The notes under the pieces were generated by a model that was not told the DNA's origin, did not search any database, and was given only the letters and a program-made list of their open reading frames with translations. A stretch of DNA of 64,000 nucleotides from positions 1,303,501 to 1,367,500 of the forward strand of contig NZ_CP031168.1 in assembly GCF_022354825.1 (NCBI RefSeq). The letters are read 5' to 3'. The first letter of the stretch is position 1. Each line of letters starts with the position of its first letter. Positions 1 to 8,444 of this stretch are shown here, piece by piece. A program made the position numbers and the translations under genes. This DNA comes from Paenibacillus sp. H1-7. GTDB taxonomy: Bacteria > Bacillota > Bacilli > Paenibacillales > NBRC-103111.

Positions 1-292
1 CCGCAGCTGCAGGGTCTGTTTCGTGCAGCGCTTTTAACGAAGCGGCCAGCCGGTCAATCCGAATGCCGACGGCATCCTGAGGTTCATACTCCAGCTCCAA
101 GCCGTTATCGCTTTCGATGGTGAAAAATTCGTTTTGCAGCTTATTGATGACTTCCAGCTGAATCGTTTGCGTCCTTCCGGACTCTAAATTCCGCAAATAA
201 TCCGGGGATACGCCAAGCTCCCTGGCGAATTCTGCGACGTCCGCTCCCCGCTGCTGACGAATGCTCCGTATATACAATCCGATCTCGCTCAT
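1..292 (-). CDS. XRE-family transcriptional regulator (partial, C-terminus outside window)
   Basis: The leftward frame starts with ATG at 292 behind GGGAG and runs off the left edge after 97 codons. Residues 5-60 form a Cro/C1-type helix-turn-helix: start IGLYIRSIRQQRGADVAEFA, then a recognition region ending in the typical DYLRNLESG. The rest of the visible part is an acidic linker that could lead to another domain beyond the window. The family binds operator DNA as a dimer; the target cannot be told from here. The gene is divergent from the methyltransferase at 472, so the 180-bp gap between them holds both promoters. Confidence 0.8.
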   Translation of the reverse strand, partial: MSEIGLYIRSIRQQRGADVAEFARELGVSPDYLRNLESGRTQTIQLEVINKLQNEFFTIESDNGLELEYEPQDAVGIRIDRLAASLKALHETDPAAA

Positions 293-386
293 CCAATCAC
301 CGCTCCCGTTATGAGGTATATGTTCCAGTATGGACCGGTTTGCACGGTTGTAACCGCTTGGGGCGGATGGCTTTTTCAAAACGGTA

Positions 387-417
387 TTGACCTTCACGTT
401 ACGGTAACTTTTATGAT
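387..417 (+). promoter_or_regulatory. MerR-type promoter with 19-bp spacer
   Basis: TTGACC (387-392) and TATGAT (412-417) are separated by 19 bp instead of about 17. The spacer holds a perfect dyad GTTAC-G-GTAAC (398-408) centred almost exactly in it. An overlong spacer with a central dyad is the hallmark of promoters activated by MerR-family regulators. No merR gene lies in the window. The promoter points at the methyltransferase starting at 472. Confidence 0.7.
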
Positions 418-471
418 GGTTAATGCAAGCTCTTAAGCAAGCTCATATGCCAAAAAAGGAGATCATACCAC

Positions 472-1152
472 ATGCCAAATCATGATGACATTTACCAAAA
501 TGATGCAGAGCAGTATCACAAGCTTATTTCCAAGCAGGAGGATCTGATTCGCCATATCGAGGGCATCCGCAGCCCGGACGGTTTGGATATCGTCGATCTT
601 GGAGCGGGATCGGGACGTTTGACGACGATATTGGCCCCAAGGGCGAAGTCCATCGTAGCGGTCGACGCTTCGGACGCTATGCTTCGCATCAATGGAGAGC
701 GCTTGAAGGCGGGGGGACACGATCGTTGGCGTACGGTTGTTGCGGATCACCGATCGCTTCCATTGGAGGACCGGAGTGCGGATCTGGTCGTAGCGGGATG
801 GACGATCAGCTATTTGGGAAGCTCGAATGTGCCGAATTATCGGGACAATATAAAGCAAATCATCGGCGAAATCCGCCGGATCTTACGTCCCAACGGCACG
901 GTCATCCTGTTCGAGACGATGGGGACAGGGGAAGAGACGCCGAATCCTCCCGATTTCCTGCGAAGCTATTACACGGCGCTGGAGGAGGAATATGGCTTCT
1001 CCCACCGATGGATCAGGACGGATTATGCGTTCGATTCGATCGAGCAGGCTGAGGAGCTGTGCCGGTTTTTCTTCGGCGATGAGATGGCGGAGCGCGTGGT
1101 CAGCAACCGTTGGCAGACGGTGCCGGAGTGCGCGGGCATCTGGTGGCGCTGA
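472..1152 (+). CDS. class I SAM-dependent methyltransferase
   Basis: A 226-residue protein starting at ATG 472 behind AAGGAGA. Motif I of the Rossmann methyltransferase fold is clear at about residues 42-50 (VDLGAGSGRLT). It is followed by an acidic residue closing strand 2 (IVAVDAS), motif II/III in VVADHRSLPLEDRSADLVV, and RRILRPNGTVILFET after the fourth strand. This is the methyltransferase 11/UbiE-like group, acting in the cytosol with S-adenosylmethionine. The substrate is not predictable. The MerR-type promoter just upstream suggests induction by a small molecule or stress, so a detoxification or resistance role is possible but is inference. A converging hairpin lies downstream at 1472-1512. 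Confidence 0.85.
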   Translation: MPNHDDIYQNDAEQYHKLISKQEDLIRHIEGIRSPDGLDIVDLGAGSGRLTTILAPRAKSIVAVDASDAMLRINGERLKAGGHDRWRTVVADHRSLPLEDRSADLVVAGWTISYLGSSNVPNYRDNIKQIIGEIRRILRPNGTVILFETMGTGEETPNPPDFLRSYYTALEEEYGFSHRWIRTDYAFDSIEQAEELCRFFFGDEMAERVVSNRWQTVPECAGIWWR

Positions 1153-1543
1153 CCCGGGCTGTGTAATGAAGCGTTCTGCCGCGGCATCCGTCGGCCTAGT
1201 TCCTATACATGGCGCCATGGAAAAGCATCTCTATTGCTGGACCGCATACTACATGTTGTGTCTCCATAGACGGTAGCCATATTATTACGGAATAAGCCGA
1301 AATCCTTGCAGCTATTCCCAAGAAAAGAAATGACTTCCCGTTAATCCGATGGATAGAAATTCCGACTAACCAGCAGCACGCCAGTCTAATTTGAAGCGAG
1401 CTGCAGTAAGTAACCGTAATCTGGCACAAGCGCGCCTACGCCGATGCATTATCGAGACTCCATGCACAGATAATCCCCTATGGAATGAACTGCTATCATT
1501 CCAAAGGGGATTTCGCTGTTTTGTGAGGACTCTACCGGCGCCT
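1153..1543. other. intergenic region between convergent genes
   Basis: 391 bp between the methyltransferase and the leftward PfpI gene. Short open frames here have no ribosome binding site or recognisable sequence. Apart from the hairpin at 1472-1512 I see nothing functional. Confidence 0.5.
1472..1512. terminator. bidirectional hairpin terminator
   Basis: Arms AATCCCC..TGGAATGA and TCATTCCA..GGGGATT with a 7-nt loop and a 2-nt internal mismatch. It sits between convergent genes. The T-richer side follows on the + strand (TTTCGCTGTTTTG), so it may serve the methyltransferase transcript best. Confidence 0.6.
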
Positions 1544-2128
1544 TTACTGCTGAATATACCCTTTCTTGAAAATATCATACCACTGCTCCAATTGCTCCCC
1601 CTGCATTACGCCGAGACGCTCCAGAATATGGCGGGAGAACTCGACGGCTGCAGAGCCGTTGGCCGTAATGACATTGCCGTCGGATACGGATTGCGCGTGA
1701 ACGTAGAGCCGGTCGCCGCGGTAATTCGGCGCGCCTTCCTTCATCGTTTCCAGCATATTTCCGGTATGCTTGTTATTTTCGAGAAAGCCGTGGTTGGCGA
1801 GAAACGTCGTCGCGTCGCAAATAGCTGCGATCGGTACATCGTGCTCTACGCATTGCGCGACGATCCGGCTGGCCTGCTGATTGTGCTCTTCCCTCCAGCC
1901 GGTACCGCCCGGGATGATGAGCATCGCTATTTCCGCCAGGGACGGGTGGTCCGCCAAATCGTAGTCGGGGAGGACGCGCAGGCCTCCCATCGAAACCTTG
2001 GGCTGCTTATCTATGGCAATGGTTTTTACACGGTAGCCGGTTTCCGGACTATTTAATTCGGTTGTTATGTAGCTTGCTTCCCAGTCTGCGAATCCATCGG
2101 TAATGAATACTAATACTTGCTTCTCCAT
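1544..2128 (-). CDS. DJ-1/PfpI family protein (class I glutamine amidotransferase-like)
   Basis: A 194-residue cytosolic protein. The fold signature is complete: VLVFITDGFADWEASY at the N-terminus with the conserved acidic residue (E17), IIPGG at about 71-75, and the nucleophile elbow AAICDAT with Cys104. Family members include chaperone/deglycase-like proteins, proteases and oxidative-stress proteins. This sequence resembles the YoaZ/YdeA-type group of bacilli, whose substrate is unclear. It is transcribed divergently from the MATE pump at 2365, and a perfect inverted repeat lies between them at 2198-2216, so the two may be co-regulated. Confidence 0.85.
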   Translation of the reverse strand: MEKQVLVFITDGFADWEASYITTELNSPETGYRVKTIAIDKQPKVSMGGLRVLPDYDLADHPSLAEIAMLIIPGGTGWREEHNQQASRIVAQCVEHDVPIAAICDATTFLANHGFLENNKHTGNMLETMKEGAPNYRGDRLYVHAQSVSDGNVITANGSAAVEFSRHILERLGVMQGEQLEQWYDIFKKGYIQQ

Positions 2129-2197
2129 ACGATCCCTCCGGCGAGTGTTTTTGTAGTTGCTCTTGTCTTTCCTTATGCATCATATTACCTCATCTTC

Positions 2198-2216
2198 ACT
2201 GACAATTACGGTCAGT
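2198..2216. promoter_or_regulatory. inverted repeat, candidate operator of a TetR-like repressor
   Basis: ACTGAC-N7-GTCAGT is a perfect dyad in the 236-bp gap between the divergent PfpI and MATE genes. The left-running strand reads TTGACT over the right arm, a possible -35 for the PfpI gene. The size and symmetry suit a dimeric repressor of the TetR type; no such regulator is encoded nearby. Confidence 0.45.
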
Positions 2217-2364
2217 CAATTCTATACGCTCCCTATAAAAATATTGCAGGAGGCAGACGAGCGGCGTATTATAGTAACGATGATTTTACTATAAAAACAG
2301 AAATCCCGTACTGCAGCAGGGAGCGGAGCCATGTCCTCCGGAGAGCATAAGGAAGGGAAACAGG

Positions 2365-3819
2365 ATGAGCGGAGAAACCGAGACGAGAGAGAAGCATGCT
2401 GGCAATGAAAATGAGAGAGAGAATGAGAAAGAGAACCCGAACCCGTCATCAAAGCGTGTAAGCGATGCGGTGTTGATTGACCCGAAAGACGGCAAGGCGA
2501 TCCGGAGCATGATTTACCGGCTGGCCGGACCGTCGCTTGTAGAAATGCTGCTGATCAATTTTGCGCAAATGATGAACATGATCATGGTAGGCCGCATTGG
2601 TGCGGAAGCGGTGGCCACGGTAGGCTTGACCAGCCAGCCTTACCTGCTTCTGCTTGTATTGTTCGTGGCGCTCAATACGGGAACGACGGTAATCGTCGCC
2701 CGTGCGGTAGGCTCCGGCAATGTGGAGGAGGCGAACCAGGCGGCCGGGCAAGCTTTTTTGCTTAACATTTTGCTGTCCGTGGCCGTCGTTGCGTTAAGCG
2801 TCTTGAATGCCCGCTGGCTGCTGTCGGCCATGGGGGCGAATGAAGAGGTCATCGGCCATGGATTGACCTATGCCCGAATTACGTTTCTATCCATCGGCTT
2901 CACGACGATATCTTCCGTATTATCGGCGATCTTGAGAGGAGCCGGCGACACCAGAACGCCGATGAAGATCAATGTCGTATCCAATGCGGTTGCGGTGGCG
3001 CTCGGCTTGCCGCTTATTTACGGCTTTGCCGGATTCCAGGGAATGGGCGTCACGGGAGCCGCGGCGGCTTCCATCACCGCTCAGCTTATCGCTACGGCAT
3101 GGCTGGTTTCCGTCATGGTCAGCGGCCATTATATGGTGCGGCTGCGCTGGAAGGACGTCACCCGATTCAACTCGGCTATCATCATGCGCGTGCTGAAGAT
3201 CGGGCTGCCGACCAGCGCCGAGCAGCTGATCATGCGGCTTGGCATCGCCACGTTCGTGAAAATATCCGCCGGACTGGGTACGGTCGCACTGGCGGCGAAT
3301 CAGCTCGTAACGAGCGTCATCGGGCTGTCGTTTATGCCGGGAATGGCCTTCGCCGTGGCTGCCTCGACACTGGTGGGACAAGCGCTTGGTGCCCAGAAGC
3401 CGGAGCTGGCCGAAACGTACGTATGGCAGGTCCGCAAATTCGGGATGGTCGTAGCGGGAATCATGGGCCTAGTGTTCATGCTGTTCGCACCTTACATTCT
3501 GATGCTGTACACAGGTGACCGCCATATCATCGATGCGGGCACGCTGGCGCTGCGGATCGTCGGCTTCATCCAGGTGTCCCAGGCGTCGCAGTTTATTCTC
3601 GGCGGCGCGCTGCGGGGAGCCGGGGATACGCGGTATCCGCTCTATTCGACCCTCATCGGCGTCTGGGGTGTGCGTGTCGTGCTGAGCCTTCTGTTCGTCC
3701 AAGGCCTCGGATGGGGCATGGCCGGACTTTGGAGCGCTGTGGCGCTGGACCAATTCCTTCGCTCCAATCTCATTTATTGGAGATTCAAGCGGGGCAATTG
3801 GAAGCGAATCCGCATTTAA
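2365..3819 (+). CDS. MATE-family multidrug/cation antiporter
   Basis: A 484-residue integral membrane protein starting at ATG 2365 behind AGGAAGG. A hydrophilic N-terminal tail of about 45 residues, rich in Glu and Asn, precedes the first membrane segment. Twelve segments follow in two six-helix halves, and each half carries the repeated motif RGAGDTR (about residues 192 and 413). The family exports drugs, dyes and other organic cations using Na+ or H+. MepA/NorM-like proteins are the closest in character, but the substrate is not readable. It is followed by a strong terminator at 3865-3903. Confidence 0.9.
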   Translation: MSGETETREKHAGNENERENEKENPNPSSKRVSDAVLIDPKDGKAIRSMIYRLAGPSLVEMLLINFAQMMNMIMVGRIGAEAVATVGLTSQPYLLLLVLFVALNTGTTVIVARAVGSGNVEEANQAAGQAFLLNILLSVAVVALSVLNARWLLSAMGANEEVIGHGLTYARITFLSIGFTTISSVLSAILRGAGDTRTPMKINVVSNAVAVALGLPLIYGFAGFQGMGVTGAAAASITAQLIATAWLVSVMVSGHYMVRLRWKDVTRFNSAIIMRVLKIGLPTSAEQLIMRLGIATFVKISAGLGTVALAANQLVTSVIGLSFMPGMAFAVAASTLVGQALGAQKPELAETYVWQVRKFGMVVAGIMGLVFMLFAPYILMLYTGDRHIIDAGTLALRIVGFIQVSQASQFILGGALRGAGDTRYPLYSTLIGVWGVRVVLSLLFVQGLGWGMAGLWSAVALDQFLRSNLIYWRFKRGNWKRIRI

Positions 3820-3864
3820 CTCGAAGGGAGTCAACACGGACAACAAGATAATGATAACCAACGG

Positions 3865-3903
3865 AAAGCCCTGCTGCGTACGGACGCGGCGGGGCTTTTT
3901 GCC
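3865..3903 (+). terminator. Rho-independent terminator
   Basis: AAAGCCC..TGCTGCG pairs with CGCGGCGGGGCTTT around a short loop and is followed by five Ts. It ends the MATE transcript. Confidence 0.85.
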
Positions 3904-3920
3904 GTTATGCTATGCATATT

Positions 3921-3948
3921 TTAAGAGGATCTTAAGAAATTCTTTACT
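3921..3948 (+). promoter_or_regulatory. 11-bp-spaced direct repeats, candidate response-regulator site
   Basis: TTAAG(A) at 3921, TTAAG(A) at 3932 and TTTAC(T) at 3943 recur exactly every 11 bp upstream of the methyltransferase-DedA-kinase operon. Direct repeats on one face of the helix are how OmpR/PhoB-type regulators bind. Autoregulation by the response regulator at 5214 is the simplest reading, but it is inference. Confidence 0.45.
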
Positions 3949-4024
3949 ATTTTCGGACTGGTTTGCTTACCTTTTTCGGATAAGATAGCTGCATAAAGCG
4001 ACACTAAAGGAGTTGAAGTGAAAA

Positions 4025-4600
4025 ATGGCCTTTCCATCGTCTATTAAATCAACGATTTCCGATAAGCTGCTGTTTCTCCGCAAATTTATTCAAAACCCGG
4101 CGGATGTCGGCAGCGTTATACCGAGTTCAAGCTCTCTTACCTTAAAAATGATGGAGTGCGTTCCATGGAACCAAGTGAGGAATGTGGTGGAGCTCGGAGC
4201 GGGTACCGGCGTATTCACGCAGGCGATGTATGAGCTGGCGCGTCCGGATTGCCGCGTAGCAGTATTTGAGAAAGATGCGGAAATGCGCAGGCAGCTGATC
4301 AAACAATATTCCGACTTTCATATATTGGAAGATGCCATGGATTTGCGCCTTAGCTTGACCGGCATTGGCATGGAAAAGGCGGATTGCATCATTTCCGGCC
4401 TGCCGTTCGCTAACTTTTATCCGCTGGACCGCGAGCAAATCATCAGGCAAGTCAAAGAAAGCTTGTCTGACGACGGCATGTTCATTACGTTTCAATATTC
4501 ATTGCAGATGAAGCGGATGCTTGAGCAGCATTTTCGCACGGTCCGTATCGCCTTTGTGCCATGGAATGTGCCGCCGGCTTTCGTATACATTTGTCAGTAG
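4025..4600 (+). CDS. phospholipid N-methyltransferase-like SAM methyltransferase
   Basis: A 191-residue protein starting at ATG 4025 behind AAGGAG. Motif I is VVELGAGTGVFT (residues 56-67), strand 2 ends in AVFEKD, and the catalytic-face motif is IISGLPFANF, where rRNA dimethylases have NxPY/F. The N-terminal RKFIQNPADVGSVIPSSSSL is characteristic of the PmtA/KsgA-like lipid methyltransferase group. It may therefore modify a membrane phospholipid or another hydrophobic substrate. It leads an operon with DedA and a two-component system, which supports an envelope function. Confidence 0.75.
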   Translation: MAFPSSIKSTISDKLLFLRKFIQNPADVGSVIPSSSSLTLKMMECVPWNQVRNVVELGAGTGVFTQAMYELARPDCRVAVFEKDAEMRRQLIKQYSDFHILEDAMDLRLSLTGIGMEKADCIISGLPFANFYPLDREQIIRQVKESLSDDGMFITFQYSLQMKRMLEQHFRTVRIAFVPWNVPPAFVYICQ

Positions 4601-4614
4601 GGGGAATTGACAGC

Positions 4615-5214
4615 ATGAATCTGGATACGATCCTTAATTCGATACAGCATTTCGGTTATCTGGCCTTGTTCTTCGCCTTGTGGCTGGGCATTGTAGGCAT
4701 GCCGATTCCGGACGAAGTCATCGTAATGACAGGAGGTATGGTAGGGTCACTCCATTTGCTGCAGACGGCTCCGGCCTTTGTAATGACGTATTTGGGCGTC
4801 GTGTCCGGGTTATCGATCGGCTATGTGTTAGGGCGGGTGATGGGGCCATTGGTTATAGACCGTCTGCGTAAAAAGAAAAATATCGACCGGTACATTCAAA
4901 AGTCCGAACGGCTGCTCGAGCGGTACGGCGCGTCCGCGCTGGTAATCAGTTATTTTTTACCGGTCGTACGGCACGTGCTCCCTTATTTGGTCGGCATCAA
5001 CAAAATGACGTTTCCCCAATATGCCTTGATTTCATATTCGACAGGGCTGATCTGGACTTCGATTTATTTTGCCGTCGGCTATTTCTTTGGAGACAACGTC
5101 GAGCTGATCGGCACTCATGTTCATCAATACGGCTATTATGCACTGGCCGTACTCATTGTAGTTTTGGGCGGCATGCTTGTCTGGAAAACCATCCGTAAAA
5201 AGAAGGTGATGTAA
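4615..5214 (+). CDS. DedA-family membrane protein
   Basis: A 199-residue polytopic membrane protein. I choose ATG 4615 behind GGGGGAATT; a longer frame back to 4561 would overlap the previous gene. The DedA/SNARE-associated signature is present: the first segment with MPIPDEVIVMTGG, then FLPVVRHVLPYLVGINKM with the conserved arginine, near residues 115-135. The family works in lipid carrier (undecaprenyl phosphate or phosphatidylethanolamine) flipping and in resistance to cationic peptides and alkaline stress. Its TAA stop overlaps the ATG of the response regulator (TAATG), so translation is coupled. Confidence 0.88.
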   Translation: MNLDTILNSIQHFGYLALFFALWLGIVGMPIPDEVIVMTGGMVGSLHLLQTAPAFVMTYLGVVSGLSIGYVLGRVMGPLVIDRLRKKKNIDRYIQKSERLLERYGASALVISYFLPVVRHVLPYLVGINKMTFPQYALISYSTGLIWTSIYFAVGYFFGDNVELIGTHVHQYGYYALAVLIVVLGGMLVWKTIRKKKVM

Positions 5215-5921
5215 TGAACAGTGACAACTCTGCTACGATTCTGATCATCGACGATGAACCGGAAATAAGGGAGATTGTGCACATTTTTCTGAAAAATGAA
5301 GGCTATCGTGTGTTGGAGGCGGAGGATGGAGAGCGGGGGCTTGCGCTTTTGCAAACCGAAACAGTCGATCTGGTTATCCTGGACGTCATGATGCCGCGGC
5401 TCGGCGGCATACAGGCCTGCCTGAGGATTAGAGAGAACGGGAACCTCCCTATTATTATGCTTTCCGCCAAAAATGAAGATATGGACAAAATCCTTGGGCT
5501 GACGAGCGGCGCCGACGATTATGTAGCCAAACCGTTCAATCCTCTCGAGCTTGTCGCCAGAGTCAAGTCGCAGCTGCGCAGAATGAAAATGACCGAGGCG
5601 CCGCCCCCGCAGGAAAAGCCGCAGGACGAAATGGCGATAGGTGAGCTGACCATCAATATCCTTCGCCACCAGGTGATGCTTCAAGGAAAGGAAGTTGCGC
5701 TGACGCCTCTGGAATTCGACATTTTGGAGCTGCTCGCGACCCATAGAGGCCAAGTGTTCAGCGTGGATAAAATTTACGAGACGGTATGGAAGGACCCGGC
5801 CATGCAGTCCGATAAGACGGTAATGGTTCATATACGCAACCTGCGCGATAAGCTGAAGGACAACCCGCGCGAGCCCAAATATATTAAAACGGTATGGGGA
5901 GTAGGTTACAAAATTGATTAA
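5214..5921 (+). CDS. OmpR/PhoB-type response regulator
   Basis: A 235-residue two-domain protein. The receiver domain (about 8-120) has the acidic pair DD13-14, phospho-acceptor Asp57 in VILDVMMP, and Lys106 in VAKPF. The winged-helix output domain (about 135-232) ends with TVWGVGYKI, typical of the OmpR class. It should be phosphorylated by the kinase at 5914, whose TTG start lies inside this gene's last codons. Likely targets are its own operon, through the 11-bp repeats at 3921, and perhaps other envelope genes; both are inference. It resembles VanR/YycF-like regulators in length and linker. Confidence 0.93.
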   Translation: MNSDNSATILIIDDEPEIREIVHIFLKNEGYRVLEAEDGERGLALLQTETVDLVILDVMMPRLGGIQACLRIRENGNLPIIMLSAKNEDMDKILGLTSGADDYVAKPFNPLELVARVKSQLRRMKMTEAPPPQEKPQDEMAIGELTINILRHQVMLQGKEVALTPLEFDILELLATHRGQVFSVDKIYETVWKDPAMQSDKTVMVHIRNLRDKLKDNPREPKYIKTVWGVGYKID

Positions 5922-7338
5922 TCGCCCGAATTGGAGCGGCAGCCTCCGCCTAAAGCTGGTGTTGACCTTTGCCGCGACATTGCTGCTCTCTATAGCATCG
6001 AATTTAACCTTTGACTTTGTGACCCGGGAGTGGAGGAAGGAGCCTTTCACCGGCTATCAAACCAGCAAGCAAATCGTTAGCGAGAAGCTAAGCTTGCTGG
6101 AGCAGGAGCTGCCGCAGCTTCAGGATCCAAGTAAAGTGAATCCGCTGCTGACCCGGGAAAGCGAGTCGGGCCGGCTTCGCATCGTGCTGTCGGACCTGCA
6201 GGGGAATGCCGTCTACCGCTCGGACTCTGTTCAGGATACACGGATTGATTTATACGAGATTATTTACGAGCAAAAGGATGTCGTGAACAACCCGGCGCCG
6301 GGCAAAGAGTACACGGAAATGACACCCGTTCTGTATCGGGATCAGAAGCTGGTGCTCATGGTGTCCGGCAAGCTGGAGGCCGAGCAGGGTTATATTTACA
6401 AGAATCCCCCTCTGTACAGCGTACTTATTTTTTTCGTGTTCTTTCTGGTAGTGTTCTACTTACTGACTTACAGCAAAATGAGGGAAATCCAGGAGATGAG
6501 CAAGGGGGTCTCGTTGATTGCCCAAGGAAATCTATCGATACGTCTTCCGGTGCGGAGCAAGGATGAACTCGGCGTATTGACGAGCAGCATTAACGAAATG
6601 GCGGGCCAGCTGGAGGAGCAAATGGCCAAAGAACGCTTGGCCGAAAAAACGAAGAGCGAGCTGATCACCAATATTTCTCACGACCTGAGAACGCCGCTCA
6701 CGAGCATTATCGGCTATTTGACCGTTCTGATGGAGCATAAAGAAGCGAGCGGCGCTTTGAAGCCCTATATGCAAAGCGCGTTAAATAAATCGAATCAGCT
6801 CAAGAAATTGATTGATGATTTATTTGAATATACCCGACTTGCAAGCAATCAGGCCGCTATGGAAAAACAGGTGATCGATTTGGCCGGCATGCTGAATCAG
6901 ATGATCATGGAGTTTATTCCTCTGGCTGAGCGCAGCGATATCGTGGTGCAGAGCACCGTGCCTGATCATAGGGTGGAAGCATCCATCGATGCGGGCAAAA
7001 TCGCCCGGGCGGTCGATAACCTGCTAACGAACGCTCTGAAGTTCAGCGTGAAGCCGGGCATAATCGATATATCGCTGCATGCCGATCCGGAGTGGGCCAC
7101 TCTGTCCGTTGCCAACACCGGATTGGATATTACGAAAGAGCAGGAGGAGCAGCTGTTCGACCGCTTTTACAAAGCCGAGGAGTCGAGACGCGACCATACC
7201 ATGCCTCACGGTTCGGGGTTGGGACTGTCCATAGCCCGGAGCATCGTGCAGCTTCACGGGGGGGAGATATGGCTCGAGCGCAACGAACGGCATTACGAAT
7301 TTAGGATTCGCCTGCCCCGGAAATCCGAAATGTCGTGA
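5914..7338 (+). CDS. membrane sensor histidine kinase
   Basis: A 474-residue kinase with a TTG start at 5914, overlapping the response regulator by 8 nt. The order is a membrane segment at about 12-30, an extracytoplasmic loop of about 135 residues without a recognisable domain, a second segment at about 167-186, and HAMP (about 188-240). A HisKA H-box SHDLRTPL with His256 follows. The HATPase_c domain has N-box DNLLTNALKFS, G1 and G2-type GSGLGLSI. It phosphorylates the adjacent regulator on an envelope signal. Gene order methyltransferase-DedA-regulator-kinase suggests the signal is membrane damage or a cationic antimicrobial, as inference. Confidence 0.92.
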   Translation: MINRPNWSGSLRLKLVLTFAATLLLSIASNLTFDFVTREWRKEPFTGYQTSKQIVSEKLSLLEQELPQLQDPSKVNPLLTRESESGRLRIVLSDLQGNAVYRSDSVQDTRIDLYEIIYEQKDVVNNPAPGKEYTEMTPVLYRDQKLVLMVSGKLEAEQGYIYKNPPLYSVLIFFVFFLVVFYLLTYSKMREIQEMSKGVSLIAQGNLSIRLPVRSKDELGVLTSSINEMAGQLEEQMAKERLAEKTKSELITNISHDLRTPLTSIIGYLTVLMEHKEASGALKPYMQSALNKSNQLKKLIDDLFEYTRLASNQAAMEKQVIDLAGMLNQMIMEFIPLAERSDIVVQSTVPDHRVEASIDAGKIARAVDNLLTNALKFSVKPGIIDISLHADPEWATLSVANTGLDITKEQEEQLFDRFYKAEESRRDHTMPHGSGLGLSIARSIVQLHGGEIWLERNERHYEFRIRLPRKSEMS

Positions 7339-7416
7339 TGACCGGCCTATGCCACGCGGCAGCGCATGCGTCAGAAATTCGGAAAATCGCCTCTCCTCCC
7401 ACAAAGAAGAGCCTGT

Positions 7417-7426
7417 CTGCTATAAT
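7417..7426 (+). promoter_or_regulatory. extended -10 promoter of the HAD gene
   Basis: TG-C-TATAAT (TG at about 7418, TATAAT ending at 7426) lies 44 bp before the HAD start. No good -35 is visible, as is usual for extended -10 promoters. Confidence 0.5.
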
Positions 7427-7469
7427 GGAATGCAGAGATAACGTTAAACCAGGATGGGGTGGGCTCAAG

Positions 7470-8257
7470 ATGATCAAATTGGTGGCATTCGATGTCGACG
7501 GTACGCTGCGCGACAGGGACTATTTGCCGGAATCGACCCGCGCGTCGCTCCGTAAGCTTAAGGAGCAGGGCATTGCGCTCGCTTTGTGCACGGGACGCAG
7601 CGAGTACGAGATGGAATCGCTGCGCGAGGAGCTCGGCATCGACTGGGCGATTACCTGCAACGGCAGCCATATCGGCTATCGGGGGAAGACGGTATTCGGC
7701 AATGCGTTTCCGAAGGATACCGTGCGCCTGTGGCTTCAGGAAGCGGAGAAGCAGAAGCATACGTTTTTGCTGTACGGGTCGGAGAAGATGTTCATGACTC
7801 GGGCGGAGGATCCGCATTTCCGCCAAGGGCAGCAGGAAATCGGCTTTATGGAGCCGGTTGCTCTGCAATCTATCGACGAGGTGCCGGACATTTACCAGTG
7901 CATCGTTTTTTGCGAGGAGCACGAAGAAGGAATTTATACCGGCGAAGAGAAGGGCCGAAGGGCCGCTATTATATTCACCGCTGGCGTCCATGGGCGGTCG
8001 ATATTAATCCGACCGGCATGAACAAAGCGGTAGGCTTGCGCAAGCTGATGGACCACCTCGGCATCCGTCCGGAGGAAGCCGCCGCATTCGGCGACGGTCA
8101 TAACGATTTCGAAATGATCGAGCTGGTGGGCAGCGGGATCGCGATGGGCAACGCGGTGGACGATTTGAAGGCGAAGGCCCGCTATGTGACTCGCTCCTTG
8201 AAAGAGGACGGCATCGCGTACGCGGTAGACAAATGGATTATAACCAGCGCAAGCTGA
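7470..8257 (+). pseudogene. Cof-type HAD phosphatase, frameshifted by an 8-bp tandem duplication
   Basis: The protein starts at ATG 7470 with motif I FDVDGTL (nucleophile Asp8, acid/base Asp10) and motif II ALCTGR. The frame is lost near codon 165 and ends early at 8021. The remainder, including RWRPWAVDI and motif IV FGDGHNDFEM, continues in another frame to 8257. At the break the sequence AAGGGCCG occurs twice in tandem (7950-7957 and 7958-7965). Deleting one copy joins the halves exactly (GEEKGRYYIHRW) and yields 259 residues, normal for the Cof/YbiV class. Intact members are cytosolic phosphatases of sugar phosphates or flavin/pyridoxal phosphates. The duplication could be a real recent mutation, a reversible slippage site or an assembly error. 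Confidence 0.85.
7950..7965. repeat. 8-bp tandem duplication AAGGGCCG x2
   Basis: Two perfect adjacent copies cause the frameshift in the HAD phosphatase gene. One copy restores the reading frame and family consensus. Confidence 0.95.
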
Positions 8258-8284
8258 CTGTAATGGCAAAACTGGCGCTATATT

Positions 8285-8315
8285 GGCAGGCTCTTTGATG
8301 GGTCTGTCTTTTTTT
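8285..8315 (+). terminator. Rho-independent terminator after the HAD gene
   Basis: GGCAGGC pairs with GTCTGTC (two G-U pairs), loop of about 10 nt, followed by seven Ts. Confidence 0.7.
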
Positions 8316-8444
8316 CGAAATTTCATGCGCTTTCTGTAAATAAATGGCTTCCTATGAGAACGTATGTTTGTTATAATGGTTTTCGGAAACTTTCCCGACC
8401 AAAAGGACATGAGGCTTGTCCGTGGTTTCGAAGGAGGCTGTTCA

